Of a DNA stretch of 53,709 nt, positions 25,837-33,731 are shown one piece after another (the stretch's first letter is position 1; each line of letters opens with the position of its first letter). The notes below the pieces were generated by a model that was given only the letters and a program-made list of their open reading frames with translations, was not told the DNA's origin and made no database searches. The DNA lies in contig DASXFZ010000041.1 of NCBI GenBank assembly GCA_036489315.1, positions 1-53,709 of the forward strand, written 5' to 3'. The position numbers and the translations under genes were made by a program. Source of the stretch: Candidatus Cybelea sp. GTDB lineage: Bacteria > Vulcanimicrobiota > Vulcanimicrobiia > Vulcanimicrobiales > Vulcanimicrobiaceae.

Positions 25837-26991
25837 CTACTGCTCGAGCTCGTGCACGCTGTTGGAGTTCGTGTCGGTGTAAAACAACGCCGCGTTGGTA
25901 TCATTGGTCCCCGTTGCCGCCAGCCCAAAGACGCCTTGGGTATGGCTCTTGTCGACGACCTTCGTGGCTAGGATCTGGCCCGCGGGCGTCAACTCGACGA
26001 GCTCGTTGGCGGTCCCCTTGGTGTTGGCTACGATAAGGTTTCCGTTTGGCAGCAGCACCGAGGCCAGCGGGGCGTTTAACGGCGAGCCGGCATGAATCAG
26101 TTTCCCGCAGGTCGTCTTGGCGTGTTTGCACTGGAACGTCTTGCCGCCCGGCTTAACGACGATCTCATCTTTCTCAAGCAGATTGCTCGCGTGCAAGAAC
26201 TCAACGACGGTGTTCGTCACGCCATCGACGATGTCGAGCGTATCGGGATAAGAGTTGTATTGAAGGCCCGAGGGGCCGAGTTTGCCTCCAGGGGCGGACT
26301 TGTTCACCGCAAAGCCGTCCGCTACTTCGGTCGCCTGCCCGTTACCGTAAAAGCCGACACTGATGCTGACGATCGACCCGGACTCGGCGTTGCTCACGTA
26401 GACATAGGCCGGCGAATAGGGCTCCATTGGATTCGCGCTTACCTCTGAGAGCGGCACCTTGAATAGAGAACCCGTATACGCCCTTATCTTCTTGGCCTCT
26501 TCGTTGAAGTTTACAACGGTGCCCCCGGCAAAACCCGCGACATACACCTCGGAAGCACCGGTTATCACACTCCCGTCGCAGCCCTTAATCGAGGCATCTG
26601 CAACAAAGCGAGTGGGCTTCGAACCCGGAGTTGGGTTCAGTACTTCAACCGTGGTCCCCGCTCCAGCCGCGCCGGACTTATCGCTAAAGTTGCATACGAG
26701 CAACTGTCCTTTTTGCAGCAGCCCGTGGCCGCTGGGGACGATCGATATGGAACGGGGACCTTTGTCGCCGTTGTGAGAATCGACCGTCGATCCGATCACG
26801 ACGTTCTTCGTGAGCTTCTTGAGAATCGACGTCGTGTCGGCCGGCTTCGCCACAGCGTCACGCGAGAAGAGCGGCGACCCGATGCCCTGCGGCGCGCTGC
26901 CTACGGGATTGACGCGGCTGGTCGCACAGGCAGAACTCGCAAGGAGCACCACCACGGCGCTGAGCGCGGCACGACTGCGGAATTTCAACAT
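25837..26991 (-). CDS. Beta-propeller-like lipoprotein, last gene of the envelope operon
   Basis: A 384-residue predicted lipoprotein. ATG 26991 is preceded by GAGGG at 7-nt spacing; the product begins with a signal peptide and lipobox SSAC. Upstream in-frame starts add a charged stretch without signal character and are rejected. The mature protein has repeated strand-turn units such as GQLLVCNFSD, SEVYVAGFAGGTVVNF, AYVYVSNAESGSIVSI and GNLIVANTKGTANEL, the pattern of NHL/6-phosphogluconolactonase-like propellers. It lies 23 bases after the first GloVer gene in the same orientation. Role unknown; surface sensing or polymer binding is conjecture. Confidence 0.75.
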   Translation of the reverse strand: MLKFRSRAALSAVVVLLASSACATSRVNPVGSAPQGIGSPLFSRDAVAKPADTTSILKKLTKNVVIGSTVDSHNGDKGPRSISIVPSGHGLLQKGQLLVCNFSDKSGAAGAGTTVEVLNPTPGSKPTRFVADASIKGCDGSVITGASEVYVAGFAGGTVVNFNEEAKKIRAYTGSLFKVPLSEVSANPMEPYSPAYVYVSNAESGSIVSISVGFYGNGQATEVADGFAVNKSAPGGKLGPSGLQYNSYPDTLDIVDGVTNTVVEFLHASNLLEKDEIVVKPGGKTFQCKHAKTTCGKLIHAGSPLNAPLASVLLPNGNLIVANTKGTANELVELTPAGQILATKVVDKSHTQGVFGLAATGTNDTNAALFYTDTNSNSVHELEQ

Positions 26992-27014
26992 CTCGGAGCC
27001 CTCACTTTTGCACA

Positions 27015-28220
27015 TCACGGCGACACCGAGTACACGATGCCGCAACACGAATAGTCGTCTTCTTTCTGACCGCCCCACGTTGTGTTGCCGTACAGAACGC
27101 CATTTACCACCGTCAGGCCGGCCACCGGCCCGAAGCCTTGGAGCTGACCTTTAAACGCATACAGCACCGTCTGAGTGCCGGTCTTCGTGAGCTTGTAAAC
27201 GACTCCGTAGTTACCCGGAGCGCCGAAAGCCGTCGTCCCGAAAAGCACGCCCTTGGCAAAGACGAGTCCGGCATCGGGTGCGGCTCCGTCGGTCCCGTTA
27301 AAGCTAAAAATCACCTTTTCTTGGCCCGGGAGCGAGATCGCAAATACGCTCCCCTTGTTGTTTGTGCCGCCCTTGCGCGTCGTACCGTAAAGCACCCCGC
27401 GAACCACGAGCAGACGGGCCTGCGGTTCGGCGCCGTCGCCCGCGCCGGCGAAACGGTGGATTATGGTCTCCGCGCCGGCCGGCGTGATCTTAAAGACGGC
27501 TCCCCCGCCGGCCGGTCCGCCGCCGGCGCTCGCCGTGCCGTAAAGCGCCCCGTTGAGCACGACCATTCTCGCGAAGGGTTTCTCGCCGTCCTGGCCGCCG
27601 CGAAAGCTGTGAAGGACCTTTTCCGTGCCGGACGGGGTGATCGAGAAAACGGTTCCCAGATTGTTCGCGCCGCCCTGGTAGGTCGTGCCGTAAAGGGTAC
27701 CGTTGAAGTTTACCAGGCTCGCGCGCGGATAGCTTCCGTCGGCATTCGCGCACTTAAAACTATAGAGGGTGTGCTCAGTGCCCGACGGCGTAATCGTGAA
27801 AACGATCCCGCAGTTGTGCGCGCCGCCCTGCTGCGTCGTTCCATAAAACTCGCCCTTTAGGTACGTAACTCCCCCGAACGGGCGTATGCCGTCCTTGCCC
27901 CCTGTAAATCGATAGAGCACCGTTTCATCGCCCGAAGTCGTCACTTTGAAGACCGTGCCGTAATACTGCGGCGACCAGCCCGCGTATGTCGTGCCGAAGA
28001 GGGCTCCGTTTAAACTGGTGAGGTCGGCAAATGGGCCGCCTCCGTTGGGGCCCCCGGTCCACCGATAGAGCAGCTTGAAAGTGCCGCCCGCGGCCGGTTG
28101 GCTGCGTGAAGCGCCATCGACACGCACGAGAGCCGCCGTACGCGGAATCGCCGAGGAGTTGCCCGATTGGGAGCAGGCCGCGAGCATCGCGGCGCAGGGG
28201 AGCAGCTTAATTATGTTCAC
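27015..28220 (-). CDS. GloVer-type tandem-repeat propeller lipoprotein (copy 1)
   Basis: A 401-residue lipoprotein (lipobox LAAC) with seven repeats of about 45-50 residues, each carrying a core like LYGTTxxGG preceded by a hydrophobic strand and followed by GTVFxI. This is the choice-of-anchor GloVer repeat. Seven units fit a seven-bladed propeller. The last unit ends in CCGIVYSVSP. It begins at GTG 28220 with GAGG 7 bases upstream and overlaps the preceding stop as GTGA. A paralogue of identical length and repeat number is three genes upstream (30476-31681). Such proteins are common in some soil phyla. Their ligand is not known. Confidence 0.88.
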   Translation of the reverse strand: MNIIKLLPCAAMLAACSQSGNSSAIPRTAALVRVDGASRSQPAAGGTFKLLYRWTGGPNGGGPFADLTSLNGALFGTTYAGWSPQYYGTVFKVTTSGDETVLYRFTGGKDGIRPFGGVTYLKGEFYGTTQQGGAHNCGIVFTITPSGTEHTLYSFKCANADGSYPRASLVNFNGTLYGTTYQGGANNLGTVFSITPSGTEKVLHSFRGGQDGEKPFARMVVLNGALYGTASAGGGPAGGGAVFKITPAGAETIIHRFAGAGDGAEPQARLLVVRGVLYGTTRKGGTNNKGSVFAISLPGQEKVIFSFNGTDGAAPDAGLVFAKGVLFGTTAFGAPGNYGVVYKLTKTGTQTVLYAFKGQLQGFGPVAGLTVVNGVLYGNTTWGGQKEDDYSCCGIVYSVSP

Positions 28221-29212
28221 TTTGTATCCTCTGTTCGACGGCTTTCGTCGAGGGAAGCCGGCGGACTGACCGCAACGCCGTAGACGCTCTTGAGGCCGCT
28301 TGTAATGCTCTTGATGCGCGTCCCAGCCGGATAGCTGTATTCGTCGACGGAGTTAGCGGCCGTGTTGGTTACGAACACGTAGTGCCCACCCGCATCAAGC
28401 GCGAGGAAACGTGGAGAGCCTTGCGCGGCAAAGGTTTTCGTTGGCATGCAAGAGAGTCCGTGACATTTTCCGCCTTTGGCAAAGACCTGAACGCCGGGGA
28501 GCGTGGCGTTTGCTACGAGCAGGCTGCCCGCGCTATTCGACACGACCCCCCCGTCTTCCCAGAACTTCAATCCGGACTGCAGGCCGAGATCCTCGCCTTT
28601 GGTCGTTCCGTGCCGATATTCGTAGTAGTACATGTACCAGTAGAGGTTCTCGTAGTTCACGTACATGTTGCCGGCGCCATCCAGCGTTAGACCGGTCGGG
28701 TAGCAGGAGCAGGGATTTCGAATCGTCGCCGACGGTTCCGCGGAACCCTTGGGAAACTCGACGACCGAGTGGGGAAACGAATAGAAATTCGCAACGTAGA
28801 GCATCCCGCTGCCATCGACGGCAACGTCGATCGGACCCGTCAAATCCTTGCTGAACGTCGCGACCGGCGTGTGGCCGCCTTCGCGGTACTCCGCAACGGT
28901 ATTGCCGGCGGTATTGGCGACGAAGAGGTCGCCCGATTTGTCGACGGCGAGTCCGGCCGGCGCGTCGATGCCCTGCGTGATCGTCGAAAGCTCCTTGACT
29001 ACCGACCCGGTAAGTTGGAAAACGTGCACTGCCTTGGCGACGGGATCGGAGACGTACAGTTTCAAACGAAGCGTAAAATGCTGTGCGCCCGGCTGGACGC
29101 GAAACGGCATGGTCTGCGGTAGCGTCTGGGCACCCTCTCTCGAGCATCCGCCGGCCGATGCCAGCGCGAAAAGCAGCGCGTATCCGCCTATCCGCAGGTT
29201 CATATCATTCAT
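28217..29212 (-). CDS. NHL-repeat propeller lipoprotein
   Basis: A 331-residue predicted lipoprotein (lipobox SAGGC). Repeated NHL units are visible, for example PAGLAVDKSGDLFVANTAGN, PIDVAVDGSGMLYVANF and PTGLTLDGAGNMYVNY, consistent with a six- or seven-bladed propeller. A tyrosine-rich insertion follows the third unit (around NLYWYMYYYEY). The first ATG at 29212 overlaps the stop of the phosphoesterase gene by 8 bases; a second ATG is three codons later. Its own stop overlaps the next GTG. Probable surface or periplasmic binding protein. Confidence 0.85.
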   Translation of the reverse strand: MNDMNLRIGGYALLFALASAGGCSREGAQTLPQTMPFRVQPGAQHFTLRLKLYVSDPVAKAVHVFQLTGSVVKELSTITQGIDAPAGLAVDKSGDLFVANTAGNTVAEYREGGHTPVATFSKDLTGPIDVAVDGSGMLYVANFYSFPHSVVEFPKGSAEPSATIRNPCSCYPTGLTLDGAGNMYVNYENLYWYMYYYEYRHGTTKGEDLGLQSGLKFWEDGGVVSNSAGSLLVANATLPGVQVFAKGGKCHGLSCMPTKTFAAQGSPRFLALDAGGHYVFVTNTAANSVDEYSYPAGTRIKSITSGLKSVYGVAVSPPASLDESRRTEDTK

Positions 29213-30476
29213 CGTCCGGCGCCGTGTTCGTTGCGTGGGCCTCGACGTCGCGGACGTCGTAGGGTGCGAGAATCGGGCGAAACGCGCTGGGCTTCTTCTT
29301 GAAGTCGAAGCAGTTCAGCGGCGCCGCGGCGCCCGAGTCGCTGCGCCCGAGCGCCGGCAGATCGAATCGTTGCTCTACGAACTTCAAGATGCTTCCGAAC
29401 CGGTACGGAGTATGGTCGACGTACCCCGGTTTGGCGAAGGGTGAGATGCAGAGCAGCGGCACCCGCATGCCGAGCCCGTCGAAGCCTTGCTGTTGAGGGC
29501 TGACGTCGTCGTACCAGCCGCCCCAGTCATCCCATATCACGAAGATTGCAGTAGAGGACCAGAACTTACTTTTCCCAATGGCGTTAACGACCGACGCCAC
29601 CCACGATGGCCCACGTTTGCTCTTCGAGCCGGGATGATCGGAAAGCGCGTTTGACGGGATCACCCACGTCACGCCGGCGAGCTGGCCGTTCGCGACGTCG
29701 TTCAGTATTTTGGTCTCGGGAAAGGACATGTGTTTTTGCCAATCCGGGCCGTTGCGAATTTTCGCGATCGCATCGAATGCGTTCCAAAGGTAACCGTCGC
29801 CCGTTTTCGGCGAGTAGTAGCGCCACGAAACGCCCTTTGAATCCAGACCACCGGCAATCGTCGAGTAGGTGAAACACGGGGTCTCTTCGCCGTAGGGCTG
29901 CCCGGCTACATTGAGCACGCCGATGACGTTGCCGGAGGGGCCGTCGCAGCCCCAGGGGGCATCGGCGGGGTGATTGTACGTTCGGCCCGCCCAACCGGCG
30001 ATCAAAAACTGGTGCGCAACGAAGCTGCCGTCCAACTGAGAGAACATCCGATCGCTCAGCACGTATTGCTGTGCCATGTCCCAGTAGGGCGTGATCTCGG
30101 ATTTGGAAACGTACTTGTACTGGGGATACGGATCACCGCTACCTTGACCGTTGCTATACTCGTTGGCGAAACCGTCCATTTTGCCCGAATCGTAGGCGGT
30201 CTTGGCGTCTTGAAGCCCGTGCGAGATGTCGTAGAAGGCCGCGAGAGAGACGGGCTTTAGCTCAGTCGTCTTTCCGTTGGGCAGTTTTCCCGTCGAGACC
30301 GAGTGCGCTCCGGGAAAGCCGTGGAACAGGTTATCGAAGCTGCGATTTTCCTGCACGATTATTACGATGTGATCGATCTGCGAAAGCCCGGCCTGCGGCG
30401 CCGGCGGCGTGTTCGCAAAACTGGCCGTCAATACGAGAGCAGCCATAACGATGAAGACGACCCGAATTCCCCGCAT
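29205..30476 (-). CDS. Secreted phosphoesterase (phospholipase C / acid phosphatase AcpA-like)
   Basis: A 423-residue exported enzyme of the phosphoesterase family that includes bacterial phospholipase C and AcpA. The signal peptide ends near residue 22. The hallmark N-terminal segment HIVIIVQENRSFDNLFHGFP binds metal through Glu/Asn, DGSFVAHQ is the likely nucleophile region, and FVIWDDWGGWYDDV supplies the second metal site. ATG 30476 is in a one-base overlap with the stop of the upstream GloVer gene (TGATG), which fixes the start. Substrate could be phospholipid, a phosphorylated glycan or another phosphoester. Presence in a glycosyltransferase operon makes a polymer- or lipid-linked phosphoester plausible, but this is inference. 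Confidence 0.87.
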   Translation of the reverse strand: MRGIRVVFIVMAALVLTASFANTPPAPQAGLSQIDHIVIIVQENRSFDNLFHGFPGAHSVSTGKLPNGKTTELKPVSLAAFYDISHGLQDAKTAYDSGKMDGFANEYSNGQGSGDPYPQYKYVSKSEITPYWDMAQQYVLSDRMFSQLDGSFVAHQFLIAGWAGRTYNHPADAPWGCDGPSGNVIGVLNVAGQPYGEETPCFTYSTIAGGLDSKGVSWRYYSPKTGDGYLWNAFDAIAKIRNGPDWQKHMSFPETKILNDVANGQLAGVTWVIPSNALSDHPGSKSKRGPSWVASVVNAIGKSKFWSSTAIFVIWDDWGGWYDDVSPQQQGFDGLGMRVPLLCISPFAKPGYVDHTPYRFGSILKFVEQRFDLPALGRSDSGAAAPLNCFDFKKKPSAFRPILAPYDVRDVEAHATNTAPDDE

Positions 30477-31681
30477 CACGGCTTCACTTTGTAGACGACT
30501 CCGCAGCAGACGGGTCCGTTTTTGCGCGGGTTGCCGCCGCCCCACGCGGTGGTTCCGTAAAGCTGACCGTTGGCATACATCAAACGTCCCACCGGACCGC
30601 GGCCGTGCGATTCGTTGAACCGGTGGAGAATGACTTCGGCGCCGTTTTCACCTATCTTGTAGACGGTACCGTAGCCATTGGTTCCGCCGGCGCTCGTCGT
30701 TCCGAAGAGCTCGTCGCCCACGACGACGAGTTTGGAAAGCGGCTTCGCACCGTCCGGACTTCCCTCGAAGCTGTAGAGCACCGTTTTTACGCCGGCGGTC
30801 GTGATCGTAAAAACCGTTCCAAGCCCCCGCGCGCCTCCAAGCCGCGTCGTGCCGTAAAGCTTGTTGCCGACGCGCGTCAAGCCCGCGATCGGCTGCGCCC
30901 CGTCGGCACCGCCCTTGAAACGGTAAAATATGCTTTCCTGACCGGACATCGAAATCTCGAAGATAGTTCCATAGTTCCCCGCTCCTCCGCCTTCAGATGT
31001 CGTGCCGAAAAGCAGGCCGTTTACAGCCGTGAGGCTCGAGTACGGATGCGCCCCGTCGGAGCCCCCGCGGAAGCGATGGAGTACCTTCTCCGGTTGCGAT
31101 GCTCCGATCTCGAAGACGGTGCCGTTCTGGCTCGAGCCCCCGAGATACGTCGTGCCATAGAGCATGCCGGCAACGTTCGTGAGATCGGAGCGTGGATATT
31201 CTCCGTCTTGGCCGCCGCTAAAACTGTGGAGCACCGTTTCCGTTCCGGAGGTCGTAATCGAAAAAACGGTTCCATCCGCCTTTGTACCGCCTTCTTGGGT
31301 CGTGCCATATAACAAGCCGTTTACTTCGGTCAATCCGCCAAATGGCTTCGCGCCGTCGGCGCCGCGTTTGAAGTCGTAGAGAACGCTCTCGGCACCGTCG
31401 GCCGCGACGGTAAAGACCGCGCCGACCTCCTTGCCTCCACTATAGGCCGTCCCGTAAAACGTGCCGTCGACCTCGGTGAGGCCGTCGAAGGGCGTCGCAG
31501 CATCCGGAACGTTCTTAAAACCGTAGATCACTTGATAAGGATGGGCGACCCCGCTCGACGCGTTTGCAGGGTTGACTCGAACGTCGGGCCCGATATTCAT
31601 CGGCGAACACGCCGCGAAAACGGCGCTGCAAACGACTAATATGCCCGCGCATCGGCAACCTAACTTTGCAAGAATCCGCAC
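30476..31681 (-). CDS. GloVer-type tandem-repeat propeller lipoprotein (copy 2)
   Basis: A 401-residue lipoprotein (lipobox FAAC) with seven GloVer units whose cores read FYGTAYSGG, LYGTTQEGG, LYGTTYLGG, LFGTTSEGG, LYGTTRLGG, LFGTTSAGG and LYGTTAWGG. The last unit ends CCGVVYKVKP, nearly the same as the end of copy 1. GTG start at 31681, 14 bases after the stop of the toroid-like gene. The two copies are separated by the phosphoesterase and the NHL protein, so this is an old duplication and not a fresh tandem repeat. Likely a seven-bladed propeller facing the periplasm or cell surface. Confidence 0.88.
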   Translation of the reverse strand: MRILAKLGCRCAGILVVCSAVFAACSPMNIGPDVRVNPANASSGVAHPYQVIYGFKNVPDAATPFDGLTEVDGTFYGTAYSGGKEVGAVFTVAADGAESVLYDFKRGADGAKPFGGLTEVNGLLYGTTQEGGTKADGTVFSITTSGTETVLHSFSGGQDGEYPRSDLTNVAGMLYGTTYLGGSSQNGTVFEIGASQPEKVLHRFRGGSDGAHPYSSLTAVNGLLFGTTSEGGGAGNYGTIFEISMSGQESIFYRFKGGADGAQPIAGLTRVGNKLYGTTRLGGARGLGTVFTITTAGVKTVLYSFEGSPDGAKPLSKLVVVGDELFGTTSAGGTNGYGTVYKIGENGAEVILHRFNESHGRGPVGRLMYANGQLYGTTAWGGGNPRKNGPVCCGVVYKVKP

Positions 31682-31695
31682 GGCGCCTCGGCGAC

Positions 31696-32895
31696 CTACG
31701 TTATTGCGATCCAGTAGCCGGTGACGAGCGCTTCGGCAGAATCCTGCACCGCACCGCCGTCGACCTGCAGTCCCCAGCGATAGCCGCCATCGGACGCGGC
31801 CGACAAGCCGAAAACGTGTTCGAGCGATCGTCGCGTTTCATTGTCGAGCCGGCCGGCGACTGCCAGCAGCTGGAAATACATTGCCGACGTAACCACGTCG
31901 TAATACGGTGCCGATCCGGAGCGGAACCCCGAGCCGCCGGTGCCGACATCGATGTAGGCAAAAAAAGCACCGTCTTTTGGCTTGGCCCAGCGCAGGAACG
32001 CGTCGACGGCGCTCTTCTGGCCCATGCGCTGCGCTCCCAGGGCCGACATCATCATGTTGTCCCCGATGCCGATCTTTCGGCCATCGTCCTCGATCTTGTA
32101 CCAGCGCCAGCGTTGCGCGGAGTAACCGCGCGGAGGGTAGCCCGGATCATAGTGGTCGTAATACGCGCCATTTGCAGCCTGGGCGCGGAGCAAAAACGCC
32201 TGACCGCCCGCAAAGAGTTTGGCGGTCGCGCCATCCCCGTTCGCCTGGGCGAAGTCATGCAAGGCGTCCCAGAAGAGCATCGCGACGTTGGGAACCAAGA
32301 GATTCTGAAACTGGCCGCCCGGAGTGGCGTACTGCATTGGGAAATCGAGGTTATCGACGAGCATCCCTTGGCGCTCGCCGTCCACCATCCGCTTGACGAA
32401 TTCTACGAATCCGCCCGCGATCCGAAGCTTGGCCGGGTCGGGGCGGAGCTTATGCGCTTCCATAACCGCTTTCGTCGCGGCCAATGCATCCGAGGAGTAG
32501 AACAATGGTGCCGGGTCGTTGGCGATCGAGGGCACTCCGCCGCCCACGAAGCGATTCGATGCGTAGGCCTTTTGCAGGCGGCCGAGGCCGCCGACGAGCC
32601 GATCTGCTACGTCGGGATGGCTTTCGTTGAGCAACAATATCGCGTACGCGGTCGCCAGCGGCGATTCTTCACCTGCGTGCGGACCAAACCGGTAGTACCT
32701 GCAAAGATCGTTCGACGTGACTTGATAGTTCAGAACCCATCGTTCGAAGGAGTGCCGCCGCCCCTCCGGGCCCGCGCCCGAGCAGGCCTGCGGCAGCGCT
32801 AACATGGCAGAGGGAAGGATCGCCGCGCCTGCGAGCCTCGCTAGGAAGCTCGAGCGGGGTACGGAGGCACTCCTGAAAGCTGGTTCATCCTTCAA
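31696..32895 (-). CDS. Lipoprotein with alpha/alpha-toroid-like fold, possible glycan-acting enzyme
   Basis: A 399-residue predicted exported protein: positively charged N terminus, hydrophobic core and a Cys at PQACSG that would be lipidated. The mature part is helical with recurring Asp/Asn/Tyr/Trp motifs (YYRFGPHAGEESPLATAYA, DNLDFPMQYATPGG, YYDHYDPGYPP, RWRWYKIEDDG, DNMMMSALGA), resembling (alpha/alpha)6 glycosidases and lyases. I cannot place it in a named family. The frame opens at TTG 32907, but TTG 32895 overlaps the barrel gene's stop (TTGA) and has GGAG about 7 bases upstream, so I use it. Position next to a glycosyltransferase and an outer-membrane barrel suggests a periplasmic enzyme that trims or modifies the polymer, as in other synthase-dependent systems. 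Confidence 0.65.
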   Translation of the reverse strand: MKDEPAFRSASVPRSSFLARLAGAAILPSAMLALPQACSGAGPEGRRHSFERWVLNYQVTSNDLCRYYRFGPHAGEESPLATAYAILLLNESHPDVADRLVGGLGRLQKAYASNRFVGGGVPSIANDPAPLFYSSDALAATKAVMEAHKLRPDPAKLRIAGGFVEFVKRMVDGERQGMLVDNLDFPMQYATPGGQFQNLLVPNVAMLFWDALHDFAQANGDGATAKLFAGGQAFLLRAQAANGAYYDHYDPGYPPRGYSAQRWRWYKIEDDGRKIGIGDNMMMSALGAQRMGQKSAVDAFLRWAKPKDGAFFAYIDVGTGGSGFRSGSAPYYDVVTSAMYFQLLAVAGRLDNETRRSLEHVFGLSAASDGGYRWGLQVDGGAVQDSAEALVTGYWIAIT

Positions 32896-33731
32896 AAGAT
32901 GCTCCAAATTCCGAAGGTTACCCCGCGCGCCTGGTAGACCGGGGCGCCGTTGGTCGCGTTAACCAAATGAGAGAAAAACCCATTGGCTTCGATTCCCCAC
33001 CGCGCTCCCCGCTGGGTAGTACGGCCGAGCTGCTGTTCGGTACCCACCGTGTAGGTTTGCCCAAAGTCGTTTGCAAGCGCTTGGGGCAGGCCGGGGATCG
33101 AAACCAGATATTGCTGCGAACCAAAGAGACCCGTCGCCGAATATTTCGAGCGTATCGTCGGGGTAACGTCCCACGCCGCGAGAAGCCCGCTCTTGGTCTG
33201 GGCGCCGGTGTTTGCGGCAACCAGATAGCGTAGTTGAACGTCTCCGCCGGGATAGTAGTATTGCGGTCCGGTGGAAAACTGCTTGAGCGTCGTGCCGCCC
33301 CAGTAGGTAACGTAGTCCTCGGCTACGGCCATAACGAGCCTGAGATCCGGCGTCGTCTTATAATCGAACTCGAGATGGGCATTCGTGTGCGAATACGGGT
33401 TCGACGTGCCGTAACCGAAGTTGAAGTCGCCGTAAAGGCGCGACGTTATCGAGTGGTTGATTCCGGCCGCGAAGTATTCCCCGTGCGTAGGAAACGAGAC
33501 GTCGCCGTCGGCCTGGTGCGCGACTTCAAAGTTAATCGCTTGGACGCCCGGCGTAACGAATACGATTTTCGCGTCTTGGATGATCCACGGTCCGTAGGCA
33601 TTGCCCGGGCTGCTAAAACCGATCGACGTACCGCTGACGTCCAGCCGGTCGTAGGCGTCCGCGAGCGCGACGCGCCCGCAGCACGAAAACGCCGCGCCGA
33701 CGAGAATACCGATTTGGACGGATCGCCTCAC
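32892..33731 (-). CDS. YaiO-like outer-membrane beta-barrel protein
   Basis: A 279-residue protein with a cleavable signal peptide (processing near ALADAYD) followed by alternating amphipathic strands and a C-terminal aromatic residue (GIWSIF), the sorting signal of outer-membrane barrels. Strand pairs such as YGDFNFGYGTSN, AHLEFDYKTT and the closing VYQARGVTFGIW recall the YaiO family. It starts at GTG 33731 in a GTGA overlap with the glycosyltransferase stop, with AAGGAG upstream. A barrel directly coupled to a membrane synthase is a strong hint of polymer export across the outer membrane. The YaiO call is by eye and moderate. Confidence 0.75.
   Translation of the reverse strand: MRRSVQIGILVGAAFSCCGRVALADAYDRLDVSGTSIGFSSPGNAYGPWIIQDAKIVFVTPGVQAINFEVAHQADGDVSFPTHGEYFAAGINHSITSRLYGDFNFGYGTSNPYSHTNAHLEFDYKTTPDLRLVMAVAEDYVTYWGGTTLKQFSTGPQYYYPGGDVQLRYLVAANTGAQTKSGLLAAWDVTPTIRSKYSATGLFGSQQYLVSIPGLPQALANDFGQTYTVGTEQQLGRTTQRGARWGIEANGFFSHLVNATNGAPVYQARGVTFGIWSIF

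Noticed and set aside
25837-31681. CRISPR-like or satellite repeats in the propeller genes
   Set aside because: The periodicity is at the protein level (blades of 40-50 residues) with diverged DNA; no spacers or identical direct repeats.
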